Assembly (NCBI GenBank): GCA_947044365.1
Contig: OX345639.1
Location: 242,501 to 306,500 of the forward strand
DNA length: 64,000 bases
Reading direction: 5' to 3'
Origin: Petrosia ficiformis
Lineage: Eukaryota; Porifera; Demospongiae; Haplosclerida; Petrosiidae
The notes beneath the pieces were generated by a model, which saw nothing but the letters and a program-made list of their open reading frames with translations, was not told the origin of the DNA and searched no databases. The translations under genes were made by a program, and so were the position numbers. Numbering within the stretch: position 1 is the stretch's first letter; each line of letters starts with the position of its first letter. Below, piece by piece: positions 9,736 through 19,861 of the stretch.

Positions 9736-12231
9736 ATGGGAGAAAATCAGTTAGAGGAACATTCTGCAGTGACTAGATTTAGAGAATATTTGAGAATAGA
9801 AACTGTACATCCAAACCCAGATTATGGTGACTAAATCTGTATAATGTAATAACTTATATTGTGTGTGTTTTTAGATGGAGCAGTCAAGTTCCTACATCAA
9901 CAAGCTATAGATATTGATCTAGATTATCAGTGTATAGAGGTATATATATATATATATATAGTATATATACACTTATTCATTATATTATTATGATCTCTAC
10001 AGGTTGCTAATGATCGTCCAGTAGTGATCATGACATGGAAAGGTAGTGATCCTAACTTATCAACCATCATGCTGAATTCTCACATTGATGTGGTTCCTGT
10101 ATATCCAGTACAAATAATATATTAACATGAATATATGAATTATGATTTATATTATCACAACAGGATCAATGGAGTAGTCCACCATTTGCAGCAGAGAAGA
10201 GAGACAATGGTGATATAGTTGCACGAGGGAGTCAGGTAATGGTATAAATAGAAATGTATTCCTGATGATGTTATCATATATAATAGGATATGAAGTGTGT
10301 TGGTATGCAATATCTTGAAGCTATACGTCAATTGAAGAAAACTGGATTCAAACCTCAACGTACAATACATGTTACATTTGTACCTGGTAATATAGTATGT
10401 GTGTTAATGAAACTATAATAATTGGTTGATGTAAAAGATGAAGAGGTTGCTGGACATTTAGGAATGAAATTGTTTCTTAAAAGAGAGGAATTCAAGAAAA
10501 TGAATGTTGGATTTTCATTAGATGAAGGTACATGTGTAATATAATGATTTACTTGATTATCAGTGTATACCTAATGTCACATACAGGTATTGCTAACCCA
10601 TCTAAAATATTTACTGTATTCTATGCTGAAAGAGTGACTTGTAGTAAGTGTGGTGCATGCATAATTATAACTACAAAGGTTAGGGGGCATCTCCAAACTG
10701 AAATTTGTACACTTAGCGTCACAGTGATACAAAGGGGGTGAGGGGGTTGTGTGTACATGTGTGATGCTAAACATTGAAGAACATGTTAGTATGATACACT
10801 GGAATAATTGTGCATCTCCTTTGCCAAATACCAGCAAATAGTAGGAGTTCCATCCATCCATTTGTAGTGGCTTGTGAAATATGAGATGAATGAAAACATA
10901 TTTATATACAAACCAAATATGATTTGTTGGGATAGTATTCCAATGTGTTTTATAATTATATATAGTGTTTGAAGTGGTATGTAAAGGTAATGTTGGTCAT
11001 GGGTCACGTTTTATTGAGGATACATCTGGTGAGAAAATGGTAAGAACAATAATAATTTATAATGGTATGCAATAGTTAATAATTTTAGAGGAGAGTTATT
11101 GATACTCTAATGGATTTCAGAGAAGCTCAGAAACAAAAGTGAGTAAAGATCTGATATTTTAAGTAATGATTGACCATTTCTGTTAAACTAGACTTAAAAG
11201 TAACACATCATTAAGACTAGGAGATGTGACATCTATAAACCTAACGATTATTAATGGAGGAGAAACACAAAATATGATCCCTAATGAAATATCAGCAAGT
11301 AAGTGAACTATGAATTACAGATAATAATGATTCCCATTTATATAGCATTTGATCTGAGAGTGACACCCTCCGATTATGTCAATAAAATAACTAACAAGAT
11401 AGAACAATTAGTTAAAGAAGCTGCTGGTTCAGATTGTAAGGTTGAGTGGATTCATGGTCAAATCTTTCCACCTCCAACTAGTACCGATCCTAGTAACCCA
11501 TGGTGGAATGCATTCTCAACAGCATGTAAAGAACTGTAAGTATTTTAATCTTTTATCATGTCATGTGATTACTATATGATTGTTTTATAGTAAAATGGAA
11601 ATTGATACAGAAATATTTTCTGCAGGAACTGATGGAAAATATGTTAGATCGGTAAGTGTTGCAAGTAAACACTTTGATAGTGCAAGACAAGATGTACATC
11701 AGTAATCATATGCCAATGATTGTGGGTTCAATCCCCAGCACCATCTTTGCTTAGTAATCATTATTATACATATCATATTATATTCAAACATTCACTTGTT
11801 TGATAAGGTGTTAGTTCATATCTAAACTAAAGGTAGGATAACACACAGGAACTACACAAACTACTCACATACTGTTAGTAGGAACATGTAGCTAGGATAT
11901 GTGTAGGCTATTAGTTCATATATAAACTAATAGTAGGATAGCACACAGGAATGTAAACTAAGAGGTCACAACTAATATTTGATTGCCGCCATGGTAACAT
12001 ATAACACTATTAACATGAATTAACTGAATAAATCGCCAAATCTATTTGTCTCTTATATAGATTGGTATTCCTGTATTGGGGTTCTCTCCAATGAATGAAA
12101 CACCTATACTATTACATGATCATGATGAATATCTGAATGAGAACATCTATTTGAAAGGAATAGATATATATACAAAAATTATTCAAGCATTGAGTAATGT
12201 ACCAATTTACCAAACATTGAAACTGAACTAA
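9736..12231 (+). CDS. ACY1: Aminoacylase-1, tandem copy C (diverged, mosaic)
   Basis: Thirteen exons give 410 residues: 9736-9826, 9875-9939, 10003-10107, 10164-10235, 10287-10386, 10438-10527, 10587-10643, 10966-11039, 11089-11138, 11192-11298, 11346-11535, 11591-11651 and 12061-12231. The start [10 protein letters not shown] is shorter than in A and B. Exons 2-5, with introns, and most of exon 13 are nearly identical to copy B. Exons 6-12 are clearly older and differ throughout: [11 protein letters not shown] instead of [11 protein letters not shown], and [17 protein letters not shown]. This middle part is closer to vertebrate ACY1 (VPDEEVGG), so copy C is a mosaic made by gene conversion. 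Metal ligands are intact. One extra codon is present in exon 11. The C-terminus differs (IYQTLKLN). Its stop is 28 bp from the convergent RAD51AP1 stop. Confidence 0.88.
11700..11985. repeat. B-box-like SINE remnant and ~100 bp direct repeat, ACY1-C intron 12
   Basis: The tract includes GTGGGTTCAATCCCCAG, which fits a tRNA B box, but no cloverleaf or A box at the right spacing. From about 11810 and again from about 11909 a segment with TTAGTTCATAT, AAACTAA, GTAGGATA and CACACAGGAA is directly repeated. Confidence 0.5.
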
Positions 12232-12259
12232 ACTAAAAAGAAATGAATAATTGTTTATG

Positions 12260-14280
12260 TTATAATTTCATATTATGTAATGATTTAACATGCACTTTAC
12301 GTGATAAACCAAGACGCATACATGGACCACCTATACCTGTTCTATTAATAGGATTTGATGTTTCTTCTTTTCCAATTTGTGCTAAGAAAAACAAAACAAT
12401 TATTATATTATGATCCTACCCTTAACATACCTGGTGGTTTCCAGTAAGGTAGTTTTGATGGTGTATCAGTATAGGGAACTATTGATGGTGTAGTATTAAT
12501 AATATTCATTGATCTGTTCTCTGAAGGTGTTACTGTACTAATAGGTTCTTTCTTCTCTATTGTTTCTTGTTTTACTAGTTTTATTGGTGACTTGTGAATA
12601 GGTTCATCATCAGTAGATGACTCCACATCATTACATTTATATTCTGTTATATAATATAATATGTATAATTGTATATCAGATTGATAAATCCATTTTCATT
12701 TACCATTAACTAATTAAAACCGACATTTAAGGTACCAAGCAAATTGTCATGATCCAACACATAGCAAAATAGATTACAGGCAACACATATATATACATGA
12801 TACATGATACCTATAAATATATACATATATGCATACATACAAGCTACATACACTCACACAATTATATAATACATAGTTACACACATACACACATACATAC
12901 ATATACACGCATACATACTCACATATGTACATATATATACAATGAATGAAGGTAGAACATACACTCGTACTAACACATACATAAAATGTAATACTGAGGT
13001 TTTATAAACATGTGTACTAAATCACTTAATTTCTGGTTTTATTACATATATATCCTAGTTGATACTAACCTTCATCATCTTTTATATCAGCCTGAGGATT
13101 ACTAATTACTAGACTAGTATCAAAGACGTTACACTTGGATGCATTCATTGCCTTTTCAATGTCTTTTTGAAATTTCTTTTCATCTCTTGATAGTCTGTGC
13201 ATGTTTATAGTGTAATATAGTACGGTGTTAATGAATATTTGTTTCATTAAAATTATTATTATTGATCACGTGATGTACACCAAGGCATCAGCTCTAGTGG
13301 AAATGTACCAAAGTGTTTAGTAATGTACATTAATCACTAACATGTTCTAAATACAAGTATATTTGTCAAAATACAAATATCCGGATCTTATTATTATATA
13401 TCACTCAACATTAAATGATTTCTAAGTATTAGTCATGTGACACATACATACATACATACATGATTATAATCATACCATCTAGTTATCTAAGTATTGGTCA
13501 TGTGACACATACATACATACATACATGATTACAATCATACCGTCTAGTTATCTAAATATTGGTCATGTGACACATACATACATACATACATGATTACAAT
13601 CATACCGTCTAGTTATCTAAGTATTGGTCATGTGACACATACATACATACATACATGATTACAATCATACCATCTAGTTATCTAAGTATTGGTCATGTGA
13701 CACATACATACATACATACATGATTACAATCATACCATCTAGTTATCTAAATATTGGTCATGTGACACATACATACATATGTACATGATTAGAAGCATAT
13801 TGTCTAGTTATCTAGGTATTGGTCATGTGACACATACATACATATGTACATGATTAGAATCATACCGTCGTCTAGTTATCTGTTCATTTGATTCTAAATT
13901 TTTACTTCTCTTACTGGACGGAGTGAAATCATCTGAAATAATTAATGATATATTATCATACAGATATCAGGAAATATCACAGAAATTGGATATGAAGTGT
14001 TACGAATCTAAAGCTGGACGTGACAATTCACATATCCAATGAGTAATATTCCTCAGGTATTACAATACCATAAAATATTATAATAGCAATGTCTAATTGA
14101 AAATGTATGGATTCAATGTTTCTATGCTAAACATTAATTATTATTTTAAATCATATACCATCACTGTTTTCTTCCTCAAGTAAGGTATAGTTAACTCTTC
14201 CTTTTCTTCTAAAATAGCACACAAAATGAGAATTATCAAAACAAATGTTTTATTTACCTCCTGCTTCTCCTTTCTGACAT
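12260..14280 (-). CDS. RAD51AP1: RAD51AP1-like homologous-recombination protein
   Basis: RAD51AP1 is a nuclear DNA-binding partner that stimulates RAD51 joint-molecule formation. Six exons (14258-14280, 14159-14208, 13866-13932, 13070-13194, 12431-12643, 12260-12381) give 199 residues, shorter than the about 335-350 of vertebrates. Three family signatures are visible: an N-terminal RKGRVNYTLLEEE with a following SDDDF; LSRDEKKFQKDIEKAM, matching the internal DDKLYQRDLEVAL block; and a C-terminal CMRLGLSRKVHVKSLH, matching the conserved RAD51-binding LRLGLSRLARVKPLH. The middle acidic region of vertebrates is reduced. Phases join exactly. It is divergent from WDR47 (103 bp between starts) and convergent with ACY1-C. 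Intron 3 contains a 65 bp minisatellite that copies the exon 3 donor. Identification is by remembered motifs, strongest at the C-terminus. Confidence 0.8.
13422..13875. repeat. 65 bp minisatellite, 7 units, RAD51AP1 intron 3
   Basis: Units recur every 65 bp (GTCATGTGACACATACATAC near 13432, 13497, 13562, 13627, 13692, 13757 and 13822). Each unit also contains AATCATACCGTCTAGTTATC or close variants. On the minus strand that is the end of RAD51AP1 exon 3 and its GTATGATT donor, whose functional copy is at 13866. Six upstream copies (minus-strand downstream) therefore resemble splice donors. Confidence 0.95.
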
Positions 14281-14383
14281 TATTTTATTATAAAGGGACT
14301 TGCACCACCTCCCTGCCATTAATTATTATTAATAAAGTAATTAGTTGTCATGGAGACCAGACTTTAATTAAAAATTAATAATA
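14281..14383. promoter_or_regulatory. Bidirectional promoter, RAD51AP1 / WDR47
   Basis: Only 103 bp separate the two divergent start codons, so both 5' UTRs and promoters must lie here or overlap the genes. The stretch contains ATTAATTATTATTAATAAAG and is AT-rich with no obvious TATA box. Confidence 0.6.
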
Positions 14384-16565
14384 ATGGTAAGACAATAATA
14401 ATTTATATTTTTATTATTTAATACTAACTTTTATACTATATTAGTCTTTAAATACAGAAGAAAGAGCAATATTTATAGAAGAATCTGAAATTCTAGAACT
14501 TGTAAGAGACCATGAGACTACCATATTTGGTAAAGAGAACTCTCCACTTTCTAACCAACCATACGAAATTCTATTCTTGAAAGAACTGATCACTAGAGGG
14601 CAATGGAACTTTGTGGAAGAACTAATCCTCCCATTAAAAGGACGAGAAGATCACACCCATGCATCATTCCTCATGTATCAACAGATTTATTTAGAAATGT
14701 TATACAGGAATTCAGAACAGAGAGACGAAAAGGGACTCAAAAACGTTTTAAAGAAACTCGTCACATTATCTCCTTCGCAAGATAAATACAAATCGTTACA
14801 TTACCTTCTCTCTCTCCCTTCTCTCTCGTCTCATCCTGACTATAAAGATTGGAAACCAGACACATCAAGACAAACCCTGTTCAACAAACTAGCTGCGTAT
14901 ATGTATAAGAACATCTTCCCGTCCACCCATCAACCGTCTACTAATGATTCCCTCCAGTCTCGTCTCATTCAGCTTGTAGCTCGAGGTCTACTTTACGAGC
15001 AGTGTGAATCAATGTGTATCAGACGTTATAAATTAGAACAATTACCTAATCATCATGTTTTGGATCTGCTTAGCTGGTTAACAGAGCTCCCTCATACTCA
15101 CACACCTCCCTTGTCTATTCCAGTTCTGGTTGTGCCAATGGCTGTGAAATCTGACCGCACTCTCTTGTCTTGTCACCATCACAGCATGATATGTGGAAAC
15201 AAGCTCGAAAATTCCTCCTTCCTTTCAAAATCTGCACCAGAAAAATTCTGGATGTTACAAAATTCTACATGTCAACACAGAGTAAGTAAAACATCATCGG
15301 AGAACCTTCAGTGTCCATCCACTCCAGCTCAAATACTCACTGACGATAACTTACCCAGGACTTCAACCCCTAAACATCCCATTAGTCGTAAAGATCTCTT
15401 AAAGAGTACTAACTCAGCACTTTTGACTCCTATTACGCTCCATCCTGTTACTCGTAGACCAAAGAATACCCCAATGTCACCTGGTCTTAAATTAGAGAGA
15501 GTTGTTGTTGCACATCTGGTATCAAGTATCAAAGACAATCATGTAAGAATTATATAATGCCTTTGTAATACTATGTGTATCTATTCCTCATTAGGCAATT
15601 CGTTCTGTGAGTTTTTCACCAGATGGGAAGCAAGTGGCTATTGGACCAAACTCAAAAGTGCTACATGTTCTTGATGCTACACCATTATTAACACACAGTC
15701 ACGAGTCAACACTATGGTGAGGTTATCTACCAGTGAAGACTATAAGCTGAATACTACATTACTATGTATTCTCTCTCTCTCTTTCCCTCTCTGCAGTGAT
15801 CTTCCTGAGTTATACATAGAGAGATTTTATCATCAAGGATCAATATATAGTTTATCATGGAATTCCTCATCGTCTATATTAGCTTCAGGATCTAATGATC
15901 ATTCAGTAAAATTACTATACAATGGAACTTCTGATCACTATGAGCCTTACGGTACTATAAATGCTTTAGAAGGAACAGTTAGGGAATTAGATTTTATATC
16001 AAATGGACATCTGCTATGTGGAGGAGGAGGACACTATCCACTAAAGTTAATTGATTGTGAACATCAAGTTGTAGTACAATATTTGACAGGTCATGATCAA
16101 CAGGTATTGAGTGTATGTTCAGTGAATGAACAGATGGTTGCTTCATGTGGTGAAGACTCTACAGTGAGATTGTGGGACATACGAACTCCTTTTTCACCAG
16201 TTTATGTACATTCTCACCATCACACAGTCACTTCTATCTCCAGTCACAAAGACTGTCTTTCCTTTGCAACAATTTCTGGTGAATGTTTCACTCTCTGTCT
16301 TACAACACACAAAATTTTGAACGAATGGAAACCTCATACTGGTGAGTGTCGCTCTCTACGTTACTCTCCATGTGGTCAATGGTTGCTAAGTTCATCATAT
16401 GATGGCACTGTGTGTCTTACTAAAACTGAAACATCAAACTTCCACACCATATGCAATCACAAAGACAAAGTGATTCAAGCTCGATGGCATCCATCAGGGA
16501 ATAGCATTGCAACAACAAGTGCTGACAAGACTGCATGTTTCTGGTCATTAAATAATAATATGTAA
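14384..16565 (+). CDS. WDR47: WDR47-like WD40 protein
   Basis: WDR47 is a microtubule-associated WD40 protein linked to neuronal and ciliary microtubules. Exons are 14384-14386 (ATG only), 14445-15542, 15595-15716 and 15797-16565, giving 663 residues against about 920 in vertebrates. The N-terminal half has the WDR47 helical region: FLKELITRGQWNFVEELI, LVTLSPSQDKYKSLHYLLSL, PDYKDWKPDTSRQ and RLIQLVARGLLYEQC. The C-terminal half is a WD40 propeller: IRSVSFSPDGKQVAIGPNSK, HQGSIYSLSWNSSSSILASG, GEDSTVRLWD, CRSLRYSPCGQWLLSSSYDG and HKDKVIQARWHPSGNSIATT. The long low-complexity linker of vertebrates is reduced. The first coding exon holds only the start codon, with an intron directly after ATG. 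Its stop is 38 bp from the EXOSC8 stop. Confidence 0.88.
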
Positions 16566-16603
16566 TTATAATTATATACAAGTGCAGGGACACTATATTT
16601 GTA

Positions 16604-17933
16604 TCAAATACTAGTAGAGTTTAATGTTGATTCGATTAATTTGTGATATGTTGTACAATGTTTCTTTGCTATCTTCATACATCTTTGTAAACTATCACTT
16701 GACAATGAGACACCTCCTGAAAAATTAATGTTACTATTATTCCAAAAATTATCAATGGTATTACCAAATTTGTAAAGTCCAGCTATCATACTAGTATTAG
16801 TAAATGATATAGTCATTAATCCATTACATAATGCCTTTTCTTCCTCTGTTGGATCAACCAATGGAGACCATCTAATCAGACAGACATATATATTATAATT
16901 ATTAAACAGATATTACGAATTGTTACTTGTTATGAAGACCAAATGTTATACATGTCGGTAATGGACCTAGCGAGAGAGGTTTTAAAATCTCCAGTGAAAC
17001 TTTTGGCATTCCAGATTCAATGTTAACACTGGGTAGTTGAACTGTGTGTGTACAATGAGGTAGTGATGATTTAGTATATTGTATACTCACCATCTTTTAA
17101 TGCAGTGACTACCGACAATAGCGATATATCCAGTAAAGAGCCATCAACACTTAAACACATAACATCAACATACAATACCCAACACAACTATCATAAGATA
17201 ACACTTTATTATACACTAACTTAATACAGATTTACCTGTTCTTCAGATACGCATAATGAATCTAAATCTATGTATTTAGAACTAAATGAAATATATTAGT
17301 AAATTATTATTATTGCATATAATGTATGTAATTACCCTATTAAAATATCATATATCGTTTGTGAGATAGCTGATGTAGTCATGTGACTTTGTGATGATGT
17401 CACAGATGCTAGTTCAATGTTACACACTGTGTGATGATGAAACAGGTGGAATGATAATATTATTCTAATTACCAATAAATCCTTGTTTAGGTTGATTTTG
17501 ACTGGGATTACCCAACTCCTAAAATAAAACGATATTCATAGCTCAAATTATTTCATCCTTACAGCTTTTATTCCACAAGTCACACAACTTCCTCCAGTCC
17601 TTACCACACAAGAGCCATCAGCTGAACTAATAGATCCTGTGTTAGACAATATACACGATATGTATTATCATGAAGATCAATACTGACCTGTATTAATAGT
17701 AGTAGTTCTAATCTGATCTGTAGCTCTTCCATCTTCTCTTAATCCTTCGTCCTGAAATTAATATGCATGTATTCACAATTATTATTATTTTTATTGTAAT
17801 TATTATTGCAAGAAAGATGTTTCAATACTTACTAACAATCCAGTAATGAATTCTTCCGGAAATATTAATCTATATAAAACAAAAATTACAAGTCTTGGTA
17901 ACTACAATCAACATACCTAAAATCCAGCTCCAT
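16604..17933 (-). CDS. EXOSC8: Exosome complex component RRP43 (EXOSC8)
   Basis: EXOSC8 is one of six RNase PH-fold ring subunits of the nuclear and cytoplasmic 3'-5' RNA exosome. Ten exons (17917-17933, 17833-17869, 17688-17751, 17563-17636, 17473-17518, 17336-17426, 17236-17281, 17091-17187, 16927-17041, 16604-16871) give 284 residues, close to human (276). Signatures in order are DEGLREDGRATDQIRTTTI, GSISSADGSCVVRTGG, CIKAELGNPSQ-type sequence, LDSLCVSEEQLCWVLYVDV, LLSVVTALKDVQLPSV, PLVDPTEEEKALCNG and a GGVSLSSDSLQRCMKIAKKH tail. ALKxVQLP and the C-terminal block point to RRP43 rather than RRP42. Exon ends are fixed by a single open phase throughout. It is divergent from the neighbouring DsbA-fold enzyme, with 60 bp between starts. 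Confidence 0.88.
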
Positions 17934-17993
17934 TACCACGTGGGTGCTCCAGCCACACCCCATACCAGCCATACCTTTTCATCACAGCAAAAC
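17934..17993. promoter_or_regulatory. 60 bp bidirectional promoter, EXOSC8 / DsbA-fold enzyme
   Basis: Only 60 bp separate the two start codons. The stretch includes ACGTGGGTG next to the EXOSC8 start, an E-box-like CACGTG (17937-17942 region), and is more GC-rich than its surroundings, as expected of a core promoter. Confidence 0.55.
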
Positions 17994-19674
17994 ATGTCTG
18001 TAATATTCTATTATGATGTTGTATGTCCTTTTGCTTATACAGCCAGTAAAATAATCGAATCAGTTATACACAGAGCAGGAGCTACTGTACACTGGACTCC
18101 AGTACTATTAGGTAAGCTAGCTCAGATGATGTTGTAATAAGATCAATATATTTAACTTATTTCTTTCAGCTGGATTGTATAAAGCAACTGAGGCACCTCA
18201 GGGGAAAGATGGGTCAGCAATGGATGTAATGGCACCTGCAAAACTACATCTTGCTAATGAAGGTATTTGCATAGTTGATTTTGTCCTCTGCATATTTATC
18301 TTATATCTCCTCAGATCTTCTTCGTCAAATGTATCGTAATGGAGTAACTGGTGGAATACCAATACGTCATCCACAAAAAACTTTATATGCCATGAGAGTA
18401 CTAGCTGCAATAGATGACCAATATACAAGAATTAATCTTTCTAAAGCTTACTTCAAAGTGATCTTTACTTCATTATTATAACCTAATTATTATATATCAA
18501 TCAATTCTCATAGGCATATTGGCAAGATGGTAAAGAAGTTGATGAGATGTCTGTTCTACAGGAAGTGACTGATGAACATGTTAAAGGAATGGACGTTTCT
18601 AAAATGGCTTTTGATTCTGTGAATTCTCAGAGGCTGAAACTCAACACCGAAGAAGCAGCTAGTAGAGGAGCTTTTGGTGTCCCTAGGTAGGTATTTTATG
18701 ACATAATTACACTTTCTTTTATTTTTCTTTTAGTTACTATGTTTCTGGTAAACTCTTGTGGGGTGTAGATCGGTTGTTTTTTGTCGAACGTTTGCTAGGA
18801 AGAAAAGATGCCATGCCTGAAAGACTTGCTACACCATCCAAACAGGTTTGAATGGATCTATAACAGACTCAGTTCCATCATTTCATACTAGGGAGGATCA
18901 GCGTATCTAACATTCTATTTTGATTATTCAAGTCCTTGGAGCTACTTGGGATGTGAGCAGTTAGAATCTACTATTCAAAGTGTAGAACCAATATCAGTTA
19001 CTGTTGAGTGGACACCAATACTCTTAGGAGCATTATTTAAGAATATTGGCACTTCAATGGTTAGCTCATTAGTGTATTAGTAATATACATGCTTTTAGTA
19101 TTCTTTAGGTTCCTCTTCAGGCAATGGCTGTTGCTAAGCAACAGTATTACGCATGGGAACTGCAACAATGGTCACAGGAGGTAGCAAAAGTGAGTCTTAA
19201 ATGGCCTGATTCATTCCCTTTGAGGACTGTACTACCATTGAGGGTTACACTTGCATCTGGATGTAATCCCAATATTATCAAGATATTGTGTATGAATTAA
19301 TAAATATAATTATAATTATAATTAATGTGATATTTTTAGACCGAGCTGCTTGGAGAGATAATTTAGATATTGGAAATGCTGATGTACTAAAACAAATTCT
19401 TGATGAAAATGGTTTTAATAGTAGTCATTTGTTAGAAGAAGCTAATTCAAAACCAATCAAAGATATATTGTTCAAAAATACTGAAAGGTACTCGTTATGT
19501 CTTGACATTAGTATCATTATTTTAATCCTCTCATTTAGGGCAGAGAGAGAAGGTGCTTGTGGTGTGCCTAGTTTCCAGATTAATCACGGACCTATGATTT
19601 GGGGTCAAGATAGGCTGAATGTAGTTGCTGACATGATTTGTGGATGGAACAGTTCTACTCCAAACAAATTATAA
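17994..19674 (+). CDS. Two-domain GST-kappa / HCCA-isomerase-like (DsbA fold) protein
   Basis: Nine exons (17994-18111, 18170-18262, 18315-18457, 18514-18686, 18734-18845, 18892-19059, 19109-19289, 19340-19487, 19539-19674) join in frame into a protein of about 420 residues with two successive DsbA-fold domains of the HCCA isomerase/GST-kappa family. Domain 1 starts MSVIFYYDVVCPFAYTASK and ends with GAFGVPSYYVSGKLLWGVDR. Domain 2 starts AYLTFYFDYSSPWSYLGCEQ and ends with GACGVPSFQINHGPMIWGQDR. Each has the GVPxY/F cis-proline motif and the terminal WGxDR motif. Domain 2 has the usual catalytic-position Ser (SSPWSYLG); domain 1 has Cys (VCPFAY). Known single-domain relatives use glutathione in peroxisomes or mitochondria, or isomerise hydroxychromene carboxylates in bacteria. 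The substrate here is unknown. Fusion is supported by in-phase splicing across 18845-18892. Confidence 0.82.
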
Positions 19675-19861
19675 CACATGATAATGTGATAATTTTTAAT
19701 TGATAAAGTTATGCATAAAAAATAGTTTGTAAAGTAATGATCATACATTAAAAAAAAAATTCTCATCTATACAGAACAAAGAAATACAAGTAGTTATTTA
19801 CAGCCTCATACCTAGAATTCCATACCTAAACATGTATACTCATACTTAGAAATCCAGAAAC

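Noticed and set aside
11700..11760. Possible tRNA gene around GTGGGTTCAATCCCCAG
   Set aside because: Only a B-box and T-arm-like stretch is seen; no acceptor stem, A box or anticodon arm at proper spacing.
13422..13875. CRISPR-like regular spacing of a repeat (65 bp period)
   Set aside because: Whole units including the would-be spacers are repeated, the genome is eukaryotic, and the units copy an exon end. It is a minisatellite.
16604..17933. EXOSC7 (RRP42) as identity of the exosome subunit
   Set aside because: The block ALKDVQLPSV, the VDPTEEE segment and the C-terminal helix match RRP43 better than RRP42.
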